64,000 bases of DNA from Allocatelliglobosispora scoriae (lineage in GTDB: Bacteria; Actinomycetota; Actinomycetes; Mycobacteriales; Micromonosporaceae), in assembly GCF_014204945.1 (NCBI RefSeq), contig NZ_JACHMN010000003.1, positions 2,046,001-2,110,000 on the forward strand. The letters are read 5' to 3'. A program made the translations under genes and the position numbers. Positions 49,195-57,560 of the stretch are shown here, in pieces (position 1 is the stretch's first letter; every line of letters starts with the position of its first letter). The notes beneath the pieces are model-generated. The model was given only the letters and a program-made list of their open reading frames with translations. It was not told the DNA's origin and searched no databases.

Positions 49195-50148
49195 TCAGCG
49201 GTGGCGGCCTCGGGGCTTCAGGCGGGTCGCGGGCAGCTCGGGGGCCGGGATCGACGAACCGTCATAGCCGGTCACCGTCCCGAAGCGGTCGCCGTCGGCC
49301 CACGCCGCCCGGGCCGCCACGATCTCGTCGTGGTCGCGGGCGACGAAGTTCCACCACATCACCAGCTCCTCCGCGAAGGGCTCGCCGCCGATCAGCAGCA
49401 GCCGTGCCGCCGGCTGTGCCACCAGGTCCAGGCCCGTGCGGCCGGTGCCCAGGTAGAGCAGCGGCCCGGGTGCCAGCTCCAGCCCGTCGACGAGGGCGGT
49501 GCCGGTGAGGGCGAGGACGGCGTACTCGAAATCGGGGCGCAACGGGAACGACCGGCGGGACCCGGGTGCGAGCGCGATCTCCGCGCCCACCAGCGGGGTG
49601 TAGGCCTTCGCCGGCGACACCAGGCCGTCGAGCTCACCCATGAAGACCGTGACGCCGTCGCGGCGCGGGAGATCGCCGTGGTGCTCGAAGTGCGCGGCCA
49701 CGTCGCGCTGGTCGGCGGGGAGTGCCACCCAGAGTTGTACGCCGTGCAGCCGCTGCGGAGCGTCGCCCGGTGACTCCTCCGAGTGCGAGATCCCCCGCCC
49801 CGACGTCATGAGGTTGAGCTCGCCCGGGGTGATCCGGGCCAGGCTGCCGACGCTGTCGCGGTGCACCACGTCGCCCTCGACGAGCCAGCTCACCGTCTGC
49901 AGACCGCAGTGCGGGTGCGGCCCGACGCGCATGCCGGGACCGCCCGCGATGGAGACCGGCCCGTAGTGGTCCACGAAGCACCACGCCCCGACCATCCGGC
50001 GGTCCCGGTGCGGGATGGTCCGGGTGACGGTGAGGCCCCGGGTGCCGCCGAGCACCACGTCGCGCCCCACGAGCAGCTCGTGGACCGGGCCCTCGGCACC
50101 CTCGGCGCCGCACTGGATCTCCTGCGGGGCGGGTTCGACGTTGCTCAT
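49195..50148 (-). CDS. Pirin-family bicupin
   Basis: 317-residue cytoplasmic bicupin. The N-terminal cupin carries the iron-binding set GPHPHCGLQ and, later, GRGISHSEES; the C-terminal cupin is present (about 190-290, PLRPDFEYAVLALTGTA). Bacterial pirins act as quercetin-type dioxygenases or bind metabolic enzymes; the substrate is unknown. The -10-like TAGATT ends 6 bases before the ATG and includes the stop codon of the GH105 gene upstream, so the two genes are packed but separately promoted. GH105 ends 9 bases before its start. Confidence 0.9.
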   Translation of the reverse strand: MSNVEPAPQEIQCGAEGAEGPVHELLVGRDVVLGGTRGLTVTRTIPHRDRRMVGAWCFVDHYGPVSIAGGPGMRVGPHPHCGLQTVSWLVEGDVVHRDSVGSLARITPGELNLMTSGRGISHSEESPGDAPQRLHGVQLWVALPADQRDVAAHFEHHGDLPRRDGVTVFMGELDGLVSPAKAYTPLVGAEIALAPGSRRSFPLRPDFEYAVLALTGTALVDGLELAPGPLLYLGTGRTGLDLVAQPAARLLLIGGEPFAEELVMWWNFVARDHDEIVAARAAWADGDRFGTVTGYDGSSIPAPELPATRLKPRGRHR

Positions 50149-50154
50149 GGACCC

Positions 50155-50160
50155 AATCTA
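50155..50160 (-). promoter_or_regulatory. Candidate leaderless -10 box of the pirin gene
   Basis: TAGATT on the minus strand, 6 bases before ATG 50148; its TAG is also the stop codon of the GH105 gene. Confidence 0.5.
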
Positions 50161-51297
50161 AACCGTCAGCTTCGCGACCTCGCTCCCGGCGAGCAGGAAC
50201 GCGCCCACGCCGAAGTCGCTGGTGGAGGTGCTGGTGACGGGCTGGCTGGAGTCGGGGTTGGCACCGACGCCCTGCACCCAGCCGAGCAGCCCGCTGGGGC
50301 GGACCGCCGTGGCGACCATCCCGTTCCACGCCTTCGCGACCACGGGCAGGTAGGTCGCGCTCGGCAGCAGCCCGGTGCGGATGCCGTAGGCGAGCCCGTA
50401 GGTGAAGAACGCGGTGCCGCTCGTCTCGGGGCCGCCCCGGTGCGCGGCGTCGGCGAGGTTGACGTTCCAGAAGCCGTCGGCGCGCTGGATGCCGGGCAGG
50501 GCGGCGCTGAGCGCCTGCAGCGTGCTGACGTACTCGGCCCGTTTCGGATCGGTGGCGGGCAGCAGCGCGAGGACCTTGGCGTGCGCGGCGAGCGCCCAGC
50601 CGTTGCCGCGGGACCAGTAGACCTTCTTGCCGTTGGGGGAGTGCGAACCCGAGCCGTTGGGCCAGATGTAGCCGGCGTCGCGGTACCACAGCCGGTCGGT
50701 GGCGTTCCACAGCCCGACCCCGGAGATCTGCTTCTTCGTGTAGTCGTAGAGCTTGCCCAGCTTCGTCAGGTAGGTGGCGTCGTTGCGGTAATTGGCGACC
50801 CGGACGAAGACCGGCATCGCCATGTGCAGGGCGTCGACCCACCACCAGTCGGTGTTGGACGTGTTGGAGCCGTAGACCATCAGCCGGATCGACTCGTTGA
50901 TCGCCGTCAGGTGGGACGCGTTGCCGTCGATCTCGTAGAGGTCGTAGTAGGCCTGCCCGGCGTTGTGGTTGTCGGCGTGCCGGGTCGACGTACCCCCGTT
51001 GAGCGCGTAGTTGTTCTGCTGCGCCCAGTTCCGCGCGTAGGTGAGGTAGCTCGCCACCCCCGTCGCGCGGTAGGCGGCGATGGTGCCGCTGACATAGGTG
51101 GCGCGGGCCCACTGGTTGTTGCCCGGGTCGGCGTGCCCGTTGATCCAGTAGTCGTTGACGAGCCGCATGCCGGCGAGCACGGCGGAGCGGGCGGGGAGCG
51201 TGGTGCCGGGCGCGGCGAGGGCGGTGCCGGGGAGTCCGGCGGCGCCGATGCCGCCGGCGAGCGCGGTGCCGGCCCGGAGCAGGGTGCGACGATCCAT
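50158..51297 (-). CDS. Exported GH105 unsaturated rhamnogalacturonyl/glucuronyl hydrolase
   Basis: 379-residue protein with a twin-arginine signal (MDRRTLLRAGTALAGG, cleavage near ALAAPG) and the (alpha/alpha)6 barrel of GH105/GH88. The catalytic region is DWWWVDALHMAMPVF, with the aspartate after the Trp run; VYWSRGNGWALAA and PETSGTAFFTYGLAYGI are further family motifs. These enzymes remove unsaturated uronic acids left by pectate or glycan lyases. ATG 51297 fits both the signal peptide and the TATATT box 7 bases upstream. No lyase gene is nearby. Confidence 0.87.
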   Translation of the reverse strand: MDRRTLLRAGTALAGGIGAAGLPGTALAAPGTTLPARSAVLAGMRLVNDYWINGHADPGNNQWARATYVSGTIAAYRATGVASYLTYARNWAQQNNYALNGGTSTRHADNHNAGQAYYDLYEIDGNASHLTAINESIRLMVYGSNTSNTDWWWVDALHMAMPVFVRVANYRNDATYLTKLGKLYDYTKKQISGVGLWNATDRLWYRDAGYIWPNGSGSHSPNGKKVYWSRGNGWALAAHAKVLALLPATDPKRAEYVSTLQALSAALPGIQRADGFWNVNLADAAHRGGPETSGTAFFTYGLAYGIRTGLLPSATYLPVVAKAWNGMVATAVRPSGLLGWVQGVGANPDSSQPVTSTSTSDFGVGAFLLAGSEVAKLTV

Positions 51298-51304
51298 GCG
51301 GCTC

Positions 51305-51333
51305 AATATAAAGGAAACTTGACTAACAGTCCA
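51305..51333 (-). promoter_or_regulatory. Candidate promoter of the GH105 gene
   Basis: TATATT (51305-51310, minus strand) with TGGACT (51328-51333) at 17-base spacing, resembling a sigma-70 type promoter. The -10 ends 7 bases before the ATG. Confidence 0.6.
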
Positions 51334-51371
51334 CGATCGATACGACCATCCTCGATCACTCAAGATCGCCA

Positions 51372-51388
51372 CAACTCTTCAAGAGTTG
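51372..51388 (-). repeat. Family A palindrome after the GT4 gene
   Basis: CAACTCTTCAAGAGTTG flanked by AAGATCGCCA on one side and GTCCTA on the other: one outer and one inner module. It follows the GT4 stop (51392-51394). Confidence 0.85.
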
Positions 51389-51391
51389 GTC

Positions 51392-52684
51392 CTATGGGAC
51401 CGGCGCGACGCTCCCTCTCGGCGCGACCGCGGAAGAAACCGGCGCAACTCTTGAAGAGTTGGTGCTATCCGCCGCCAGCGCCTGGGCGTAGACGGCGAGC
51501 ATCGACGTCGCGAACTCCGCCGGGGTGTGCCGGGCCGCGTTCGCCGCCGCCGTCGCACCCAGCGCCCGCGCGGCCCGAGGATCCCCGAGCAGCTCCAGCA
51601 CCCCGTCCGCGAACGACGCCGGGTCCGGCTCCACGCACCGCGCGGCACCGCCCAGCGGCCCGGTCCGGTGCAGCTCCGGGTCGACCATCACCGTCGGCAC
51701 CCCCGCGTGCGCCGCCTCCTGCAGCACCAGGGCCTGCGTATCCGTCCGCGACGGGAACGCGAAGACGTCCGCGCACGCGTAGGCCGCCGCCACCACCTCC
51801 GGCGGCTGCTGCCCGGTGATCACGACATTCGCCGCCGCGAGCGCCCCCGCGCGCGCCAGCAGACGCCGCAGCCAGCGCGGTTCATAGACCGCGCCGATCA
51901 GCACCAGCCGCGTCGCGGGTCGCTCCCGCAGAATCCGGGTGTACGCCGCCAGCAGCAGCTCCACCCCCTTCTCCCGGTTGACCCGGCCCACGAAGAGCAG
52001 CACCTGCCCGTCCTCGCGCAGCCCGTACCGCGCCCGGAACGCCGCCACCGCCTCGGCATCCGCCGCCCGCGGCCCCACGCCCGTCGGCACCAGGAACATC
52101 CGCCGCGCCGCGACCGGCAGCGACACCCGCTGCAGCACCGCCGCGGTCGGCAGCACCACCGCGTCCGCCGGGCCCAGCAGCAGCCGGTTGCCCGCGTCCA
52201 GCGCCGCTCGCCGCCCGCCGCCGGTCAGCTCCGGCATCGGCGTACCCAGCCGCCGGGCGTAGGCCTCCGCGAGCACCCGCAGCGCCACCGCCGGCACCCG
52301 ATAGGCATCGGCATAGGCGTGCAGATCCGTGTGGTAGGTCTGCACCAGCGGCACCCCCAGCCGCTGCGCGGCGAGCACCCCGAGCAGCCCCGTCGGCCCC
52401 GGCGAGTGCACGTGGATCACGTCGGGGAGGTAGGCCTTCAGCCCGTCGAGGAGCTCCTGGCGGGCCGGGCGCAGCGGCCACCGCGACAGCCGCAGGTCCG
52501 CGACGCCGCAGGGGAGCGCCGGCAGGCGTACCAGCCACGGTTCTGGCTCTTGACCGGAGTGGGCGGGCGCGACGGTGACGCTCGCGTGGCCCGAGGCGGC
52601 GAGGGCGGCCCGCAGGGTACGCAACGAGGTGATGACCCCGTCGCGACGCGGCAGGTACGTGTCGGTGAAGTGCATGATGCGCAC
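51392..52684 (-). CDS. GT4-family (GT-B) glycosyltransferase with a repeat-derived C-terminus
   Basis: 430-residue glycosyltransferase. N-terminal acceptor domain (VRIMHFTDTYLPRRDGVITS; VIHVHSPGPTGLLG) and C-terminal donor domain (LLFVGRVNREKGVELLLAAY; FAFPSRTDTQALVLQEAAHAG), as in PimB/MgtA-type enzymes that use GDP-mannose or UDP-sugars. It may build cell-envelope glycolipids. The last 25 residues are unusual: the reading frame runs through a family A palindrome (51445-51461), which encodes part of STNSSRVA, before stopping next to a second palindrome. GTG 52684 is chosen; ATG 52675 (MHFTDTYLP) is the alternative. Confidence 0.85.
   Translation of the reverse strand: MRIMHFTDTYLPRRDGVITSLRTLRAALAASGHASVTVAPAHSGQEPEPWLVRLPALPCGVADLRLSRWPLRPARQELLDGLKAYLPDVIHVHSPGPTGLLGVLAAQRLGVPLVQTYHTDLHAYADAYRVPAVALRVLAEAYARRLGTPMPELTGGGRRAALDAGNRLLLGPADAVVLPTAAVLQRVSLPVAARRMFLVPTGVGPRAADAEAVAAFRARYGLREDGQVLLFVGRVNREKGVELLLAAYTRILRERPATRLVLIGAVYEPRWLRRLLARAGALAAANVVITGQQPPEVVAAAYACADVFAFPSRTDTQALVLQEAAHAGVPTVMVDPELHRTGPLGGAARCVEPDPASFADGVLELLGDPRAARALGATAAANAARHTPAEFATSMLAVYAQALAADSTNSSRVAPVSSAVAPRGSVAPVP
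51445..51461 (-). repeat. Family A palindrome inside the 3' end of the GT4 gene
   Basis: CAACTCTTGAAGAGTTG flanked by GGTGCTA. It is the only dispersed-repeat copy in this window that lies inside a coding region. Confidence 0.85.
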
Positions 52685-52816
52685 CCCCGCAGCGTGGGGA
52701 GGCCGGACCAACGCCAGACGGCCGCCAGGTGAAGCGCGGCTCGTTCGGCTGTGAATATTGCGGGTTCGTCGATAATCGCTGGTGCAAGCGGATTTCCGGG
52801 GCGGATCATCTGCGCC

Positions 52817-53899
52817 GTGACCGACCTCCAGCAGTTGCCGACGCAGCTCACCGTCGATGACGCGGACTCACCGCGAGACATCGTCGATGCGCTGATCCTC
52901 GCTGCGTTCGTCAGCGGAGATCAGCCCTTCGCGCACACCTCGCGGCTCACCCGCGTACGCAAGGAGGCACAGCTCCTCCCCGAGTCCGGCACGATCCTGC
53001 GCGCCGCGACCGACGACGGTCAGCGCAGCCACCTGGCGCTGGGCGACGGCTGGACGCTGCGCGCCGTGCGCTGGCGCGGCGGGACCGCCGACATCACCGT
53101 CACCGCCGTCACCGAGGAGCTCGCCAAGCGGGTCGTCGAGGAGGCCTCGGCGGGCGCCTGCGAGGAGATCGAGGAACCGGCCGAGGCGATCGAGATCGGC
53201 TTCTGGCACCGCAGCCGGCACGGCGCCCAGCGCACCAGGCGCAGCATCACCGCGCCGGTCTGGGCGGAGATCCGGCACAACTACTCCCGCGCCGTCATGG
53301 ACGCGATGGACCAGCTCATGGCGGTGACGCCGGAGACGGCGACCGGCCGGCTGCTGCTCATGCACGGCCCGCCCGGCACCGGCAAGACCACCGCGCTGCG
53401 CTCGCTCGCCCGCGCCTGGTCCTCGTGGTGCCAGGTCGACGTGGTGATGGACCCGGAGAGCCTGTTCAGCGAGTCGAGCTACCTCATGGAGGTCGCGGTC
53501 GGCGACGAGGAGTCCGAGGAGCGGCGCTTCCGGCTGCTGCTCTTCGAGGACTGCGACGAGCTGATCACCTCGGCGGCGAAGCAGTCGAGCGGGCAGGCGA
53601 TGTCGCGCCTGCTCAACCTCACCGACGGCATGCTCGCGCAGGGCCGCGACGTGCTGATCGGGCTCACCACCAACGAGCCGCTGGCCCGGCTGCACCCGGC
53701 GGTCATCCGGCCGGGGCGCTGCCTGGCCCAGATCGAGGTCGGCAAGCTGCCCCACGAGCAGGCGGTCGCCTGGCTGGACGGGCACCCGGCCCGGGTCGAC
53801 GCCGGTGGTGCGACGCTCGCCGAGCTCTACGCCCTGCGCCGCGGCGACGTCCCGATGGTCACCACGGCCGCCGAACCGCCGGTGGGCTACTACCTCTGA
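52817..53899 (+). CDS. AAA-family ATPase with N-terminal DUF5925 domain
   Basis: 360-residue ATPase. The N-terminal 150 residues (starting VTDLQQLPTQLTVDDADS) match the DUF5925 type as I recall it; the AAA domain has Walker A HGPPGTGKTT, Walker B LLLFEDCDEL, sensor-1 LIGLTTNEP and an arginine-finger segment VIRPGRCLAQ. Proteins of this layout are widespread in actinomycetes without a known role. GTG 52817 is chosen because the conserved N-terminus begins there; an upstream GTG at 52751 is possible. A strong terminator hairpin follows. Confidence 0.83.
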   Translation: MTDLQQLPTQLTVDDADSPRDIVDALILAAFVSGDQPFAHTSRLTRVRKEAQLLPESGTILRAATDDGQRSHLALGDGWTLRAVRWRGGTADITVTAVTEELAKRVVEEASAGACEEIEEPAEAIEIGFWHRSRHGAQRTRRSITAPVWAEIRHNYSRAVMDAMDQLMAVTPETATGRLLLMHGPPGTGKTTALRSLARAWSSWCQVDVVMDPESLFSESSYLMEVAVGDEESEERRFRLLLFEDCDELITSAAKQSSGQAMSRLLNLTDGMLAQGRDVLIGLTTNEPLARLHPAVIRPGRCLAQIEVGKLPHEQAVAWLDGHPARVDAGGATLAELYALRRGDVPMVTTAAEPPVGYYL

Positions 53900-53906
53900 C
53901 CGACTA

Positions 53907-53940
53907 CGAAGGGCCCTGCCGGAAACGGCAGGGCCCTTCG
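53907..53940. terminator. Bidirectional terminator hairpin
   Basis: Perfect 14-base arms CGAAGGGCCCTGCC and complement with the loop GGAAAC, between convergent stops at 53899 and 53956. Confidence 0.9.
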
Positions 53941-53955
53941 TCACACATGACAGGG

Positions 53956-54615
53956 TTACTGAGCGGCGAGGACGTCCACGACGAAGCGCAGCGGGCCGGC
54001 CGGCTTACCCGCCGCCGTGGCGGCGGCCTCGTCGGCGCCGTAGGCGAGGGCGCTCGGGATGTCGATGAGGACGCGGCTGCCGACCTTCACGCCGACCAAG
54101 CCCTGGTCCCAGCCGGGAATGACCTTCTGATTGCCGATCTGGAAGGTTGCGGGCTCATTGCGCGACCAGGAGGAGTCGAACTCCTTGCCGTCCTTGTAGA
54201 AGACGCCGACGTAGTTGACCGTGATCTGCTGCTTGGCCACGACGGCCGGGCCCGTGCCCTGGATCAGCGTCTTGACATCCAGCTTGGTGAGCGTCGCGGC
54301 GTCGCCCTTGGTGACCTCGGGCTTCTTCGCCAGCGCCGGGGGCACCTCGACCTTCGGGGCGGGCGGATCGGCGGCCGGCTGGTCCGTGGCGACCGCGCCC
54401 GGCGAAGCCTGCGAGTCCAGCGCGGCGGGCGTCTTGGCCGAGAAGGCACCCAACAGGGCCAGCAGGCCGACCACGGCGCCGATCGCCACCACGGCGACGA
54501 TCATGCCGGTGAACGCGTTACGGCGGCGGGCGGCCGCCTCCCGCTCAGCGGCAGCCTGCTTGAGGGCGACTCGCTTGGCCGCCTTCTGCGCCTCTCGTGC
54601 TTCTCCGATGCTCAC
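53956..54615 (-). CDS. Membrane-anchored FKBP-type peptidyl-prolyl isomerase
   Basis: 219-residue protein: a basic, helical cytoplasmic N-terminus (EAREAQKAAKRVALKQAAAE), one membrane helix (about 35-55, GMIVAVVAIGAVVGLLALLG), a Pro/Ala-rich linker and an extracytoplasmic FKBP domain (about 120-219). The latter has VNYVGVFYKDGKEFDSSWSR, VIPGWDQGLVGVKVGSRVLI and IPSALAYG. It probably assists folding of exported proteins. GTG 54615 follows GAGAGG. Upstream in-frame codons lack coding character. Confidence 0.92.
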   Translation of the reverse strand: MSIGEAREAQKAAKRVALKQAAAEREAAARRRNAFTGMIVAVVAIGAVVGLLALLGAFSAKTPAALDSQASPGAVATDQPAADPPAPKVEVPPALAKKPEVTKGDAATLTKLDVKTLIQGTGPAVVAKQQITVNYVGVFYKDGKEFDSSWSRNEPATFQIGNQKVIPGWDQGLVGVKVGSRVLIDIPSALAYGADEAAATAAGKPAGPLRFVVDVLAAQ

Positions 54616-54743
54616 GGATCTAGCCTCTCGTCGTCGTTGGATCGCGGCGAAGTGTAGCTCAACGGACGCCACCCGGCAGCCTCCCGGGCGTGGTTGATTC
54701 ACCAATTGCGATACGCGGGTTGCCTGCCGCGGCACGTTGGGGG

Positions 54744-54790
54744 CAACGCCGACGAGACCCCCACCCGGTGGAGGTCTCGTCGGCGTTGCG
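54744..54790 (-). terminator. Terminator hairpin after the small secreted protein gene
   Basis: 17-base perfect arms GCAACGCCGACGAGACC and complement; the apex CCACCCGGTGG also pairs. Downstream of the stop at 54830. Confidence 0.88.
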
Positions 54791-54829
54791 GAGCGGTGGC
54801 TGTTCCCTCAAGGGCGCCCCGGCTCCGGG

Positions 54830-55291
54830 TCAGAAGATGGTGACCGAGGTTCCGGTGAACCGCGAGCTGCCGTAGGAGAACGTGGTGCCCGGAGGCAGGA
54901 TCGGGCTGCAGACGGTGCCGCCGTTGATCCAGCAGAACTGCGTCGTGTAGCCCCCCGACCTTCCGCCGCTGCGGTAGGGCCAGCTGCCGAAGAACGTTCC
55001 GGGAGTTCCATAGAACCCCTGGTGGGCGTACGGGACCTGGCCGGAGTAGAAGCAGGCATATGACGCGGTCGAGCAGATGTTGGTGTTGCTGATCTCGAGG
55101 CCGGCCCGGTCGAGCGGTTGAATGGAGATCACCTTGCCGCTTGCCGGATCGAGTACGACGAATGATCCCGGCGGTATCTGCTCGGGCTCGGCGGCCTGGG
55201 CCGGCGTCGCGAACAGTCCTACGAGAGCCGCGACCAGCAACCCGAGGCCGGCGTGGCGGATCTTCCTTGTCCAGGTCCGTTGACCCAACAT
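54830..55291 (-). CDS. Small secreted protein of unknown function
   Basis: 153-residue exported protein. Signal peptide about 1-33 (ending TPAQAAEPE). The mature domain is rich in Gly, Tyr, Phe and Ser, with ACFYSGQVPYAHQGFYGTPG and TTFSYGSSRFTGTSVTIF, and four cysteines (NICSTASYACFY; QFCWINGGTVCSP). The pattern recalls small beta/gamma-crystallin-like or peptidase-inhibitor-like secreted proteins, but I cannot assign a family. A strong GGAGGG precedes the ATG, so it is probably well translated. It has its own terminator. Confidence 0.72.
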   Translation of the reverse strand: MLGQRTWTRKIRHAGLGLLVAALVGLFATPAQAAEPEQIPPGSFVVLDPASGKVISIQPLDRAGLEISNTNICSTASYACFYSGQVPYAHQGFYGTPGTFFGSWPYRSGGRSGGYTTQFCWINGGTVCSPILPPGTTFSYGSSRFTGTSVTIF

Positions 55292-55431
55292 CTTTCCCTC
55301 CAGCTTTCCCTGTTTGGGCGAGAAGGGTTCAGGCTAGACGCAGTGATCCACGTGTGTAAATATCGTCGAGATGACAATCATCGATATGTTGCGGTGTATG
55401 CGTTCCCTGCCTTCGGCCGGCCGGGGGGCCG

Positions 55432-55866
55432 CTACGGAGTGGTCGGCTGCGTCAGGGCGCCCCGCGCCGGGCGTTCGAGATAGCTCGGGCCGGGCGGTGC
55501 GAAGCCGAACCGCTCGTAGAGCCCGTGCGCGTCCAGGGTATGCAGCATCCAGCGGAAATCCCGGCCCGGACCCTGCTCGATCATGAGGTCGACGAGGGCC
55601 ACGCCGAGGCCGCTGCCCCGGTGGTCGGGGTGCACGTAGACGTCGGCGAGGTAGGCGGTGGCGAGACCGTCCGAGAGCGCCCGGGCGAACCCGACCAGCG
55701 CACCGGACTCGTCGTCGTAGGCCGCGACGACCCGCCACGCCTCGTCGATCTGCCGCTGGACGGCGGCCCGATCACGCCAGCGACCCCAGTACGCCTGCTC
55801 GGACAGGAACGCCCAGATCGCGTCGGAGTCGAGGCGGGCGGGATCGTCGTCGAGGCTGTAACCCAT
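55432..55866 (-). CDS. GNAT-family N-acetyltransferase
   Basis: 144-residue single-domain acetyltransferase. Motif A is VYVHPDHRGSGLGVALVD and the C-terminal strand region is LYERFGFAPPGPSYLER. Length and layout fit a small-molecule or amino-acid acetyltransferase; no substrate can be deduced. ATG 55866 is used; upstream codons read through a non-coding-looking segment. A GATCAT hexamer lies 6 bases upstream. Divergent from the HEAT-like gene with 62 bases between. Confidence 0.82.
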   Translation of the reverse strand: MGYSLDDDPARLDSDAIWAFLSEQAYWGRWRDRAAVQRQIDEAWRVVAAYDDESGALVGFARALSDGLATAYLADVYVHPDHRGSGLGVALVDLMIEQGPGRDFRWMLHTLDAHGLYERFGFAPPGPSYLERPARGALTQPTTP

Positions 55867-55928
55867 CCACCGATGATCACATGGTGGGTGCGCATACTTG
55901 TGCGAGGGGTCTTCGCCGGGGAGGCATG

Positions 55929-56327
55929 ATGACGACACCGATCGACGAGCTTATCTGGCGGATCAACAGCCGGGATCCGCTGCGGCCCGCGTCCGACGCG
56001 ATCGACGACGCCATCGCCGCGGCGGACGCGTCGGTGCTGCCGAGGCTCGTCACGCAGCTGCAGATCTATCTCGAAGACGGCAATGTGGACGGTCGCGACA
56101 TCATGTGCCAGATGCTGACCGCCCTCGTCGGCATCGAGGCGCTGCCGACCCTGGTCCGGGCCTCCGCGCAGGATCTCGGCGACGACCAGGACGCACTCCA
56201 GCACCTCATCATCGAGCTGATCGAGCTCTATCCCGCGCCCGCCGCCGACCTGGTCGAGGAGCTCCTGCGCGACCGCAGCGTCGCGGTCCGCGAGGTGGCG
56301 GTGTGGGCATGGGGGTTCGTGGAGTGA
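55929..56327 (+). CDS. Small helical protein, possibly HEAT-repeat-like
   Basis: 132-residue acidic, leucine-rich, apparently all-helical protein (PLRPASDAIDDAIAAADASV; QDALQHLIIELIELYPAPAA; LLRDRSVAVREVAVWAWGFV). The last segment resembles a HEAT helix pair. No catalytic motif. ATG 55929 is preferred over the adjacent ATG 55926 because GGGGAGG ends only one base before the latter. The stop codon overlaps the start of the family D repeat. Confidence 0.6.
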   Translation: MTTPIDELIWRINSRDPLRPASDAIDDAIAAADASVLPRLVTQLQIYLEDGNVDGRDIMCQMLTALVGIEALPTLVRASAQDLGDDQDALQHLIIELIELYPAPAADLVEELLRDRSVAVREVAVWAWGFVE

Positions 56328-56410
56328 GCATGATCGTGCTTGTTCCCGGAAACAGTCCCCTCGGATCGTGCCCGTAGGGCCTGTTTCCGGGAACAAGCAC
56401 GATCATGCTC
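56326..56410. repeat. Family D long inverted repeat, intact copy
   Basis: Perfect 30-base arms (56326-56355 and 56381-56410) beginning GAGCATGATCGTGCTTG and containing TTCCCGGAAACAG, with a 25-base loop. The left arm begins in the stop codon of the preceding gene. A degenerate half copy and a shared GCGATCACCGCCG tail follow to about 56452. Confidence 0.9.
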
Positions 56411-56513
56411 GAGGGTAGGGGCATTTTCCCGGAACGTGCGCGATCACCGCCGGGTCCGTGCAGCTCGCGCCGAGCCTGCGCAGCCTGCGCTCAGCGCGCT
56501 CATGCCCCGCTAG

Positions 56514-56939
56514 CTAGTCCAGCAGCCAGACGAGGATCGTCGCCACCGGCGGGGTCAGTGCCGCGGCGAAGACCAGCACTGACAGCACCGTCGTCGCGAG
56601 CAGCGTCCGCCACCGGGCGGGCTCGGCCCGCATCCGCGGCGTCGCGAGCCGCACCACCGACACGATCGCCGCGACGAACGCGAAGACCGGGGCGAGCCCG
56701 ATGGTGAGGATCAGCACCCACCAGACCAGGTAGGCCGCGCCGGGCCAGATGTCGGCGCTGCCCGTGTATTCGTCACCCTGGTGCGGCAGGTAGAGGAAGC
56801 CGGACAGCGATGCGGCCCGGCCCAGCGCGATGGCGAGGCAGGCGGCGTATGCCCCGGCGACCACGAGGTGGAGCCTGGTCAGCACGCTGCCGGGCGCCCG
56901 CCGGGGCGAGGCCATGGCGAGCGGAGCGGTCGTCGTCAT
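56514..56939 (-). CDS. Predicted membrane protein
   Basis: 141-residue membrane protein with three to four helices: LVVAGAYAACLAIALGRAA, AYLVWWVLILTIGLAPVFAF (continuing into VAAIVSVVRL) and LLATTVLSVLVFAAALTPPV. No family recognised. A TAACGT hexamer 7 bases before ATG 56939 suggests a leaderless transcript; it starts 21 bases after the end of the ogt gene on the same strand, so read-through from ogt is possible too. Confidence 0.7.
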   Translation of the reverse strand: MTTTAPLAMASPRRAPGSVLTRLHLVVAGAYAACLAIALGRAASLSGFLYLPHQGDEYTGSADIWPGAAYLVWWVLILTIGLAPVFAFVAAIVSVVRLATPRMRAEPARWRTLLATTVLSVLVFAAALTPPVATILVWLLD

Positions 56940-56946
56940 ATCGAGG

Positions 56947-56952
56947 ACGTTA
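56947..56952 (-). promoter_or_regulatory. Candidate leaderless -10 box of the membrane protein gene
   Basis: TAACGT on the minus strand, 7 bases before ATG 56939. Confidence 0.4.
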
Positions 56953-56960
56953 CTGCGCCG

Positions 56961-57473
56961 TCAGTCGAATAGCGATGGTTGTAGAACCCGCTCCAGCACC
57001 AGGATGCGCCGCTTGAGCTCCAGACCGGGGCCGTAGCCGCCGAGCCCGTCGGAGGCGAGCACCCGGTGGCACGGCACGATGATCGGGATCGGGTTGCTGC
57101 CCATGATCTGCCCGACGAGCCGGGCCTCACCGGGCAGGCCGGACCGGCTCGCCAGCTCACCGTAGGTGATGGTGGTGCCGAAGGGCACGGTCTCGTAGAG
57201 CGTGCGGAGCACCCGCTCCTGCACTCCGGAGGTGAGCGACCAGTCCAGCGGCGCATCGAAGACCTCGCGGCGGCCGACCGCCCATTCGCGGACCTCGCGG
57301 ACCCCGTGCGCGAGCGCGGTGTCCGCGGCGGTGCCGGGGCGGACCCGGCCGTGCCCCTCCCAGGAGCGGACGGCGGGTCCCCAGGCGCCGAAGCCGATGC
57401 CGACGACACCGGTCTCGGTGGCGGCGACGGTGAAGTCGTCGAGGGGCGTCGGCACGCTGGTCCAGGCGATCAC
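56961..57473 (-). CDS. ogt: Methylated-DNA--protein-cysteine methyltransferase (Ogt/MGMT)
   Basis: 170-residue suicide repair protein that moves the methyl group of O6-methylguanine to its own cysteine. The active site is PIIVPCHRV with C135; the DNA-binding helix-turn-helix precedes it (FGTTITYGELASRSGLPGEA). The N-terminal domain is ordinary. GTG 57473 has a TAGGGT box ending exactly 6 bases upstream, so translation is probably leaderless. It works alone and needs no cofactor. Confidence 0.95.
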   Translation of the reverse strand: MIAWTSVPTPLDDFTVAATETGVVGIGFGAWGPAVRSWEGHGRVRPGTAADTALAHGVREVREWAVGRREVFDAPLDWSLTSGVQERVLRTLYETVPFGTTITYGELASRSGLPGEARLVGQIMGSNPIPIIVPCHRVLASDGLGGYGPGLELKRRILVLERVLQPSLFD

Positions 57474-57479
57474 CCGACC

Positions 57480-57485
57480 ACCCTA
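57480..57485 (-). promoter_or_regulatory. Candidate leaderless -10 box of ogt
   Basis: TAGGGT on the minus strand ends exactly 6 bases before GTG 57473. Confidence 0.5.
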
Positions 57486-57560
57486 CGACCGGGGTCCGAC
57501 AAAGGCAGCCGGGCCTGCGGGCGGGCAGGCCCGGCTGCGGTCTCAAGCCGACCGGGCCGG

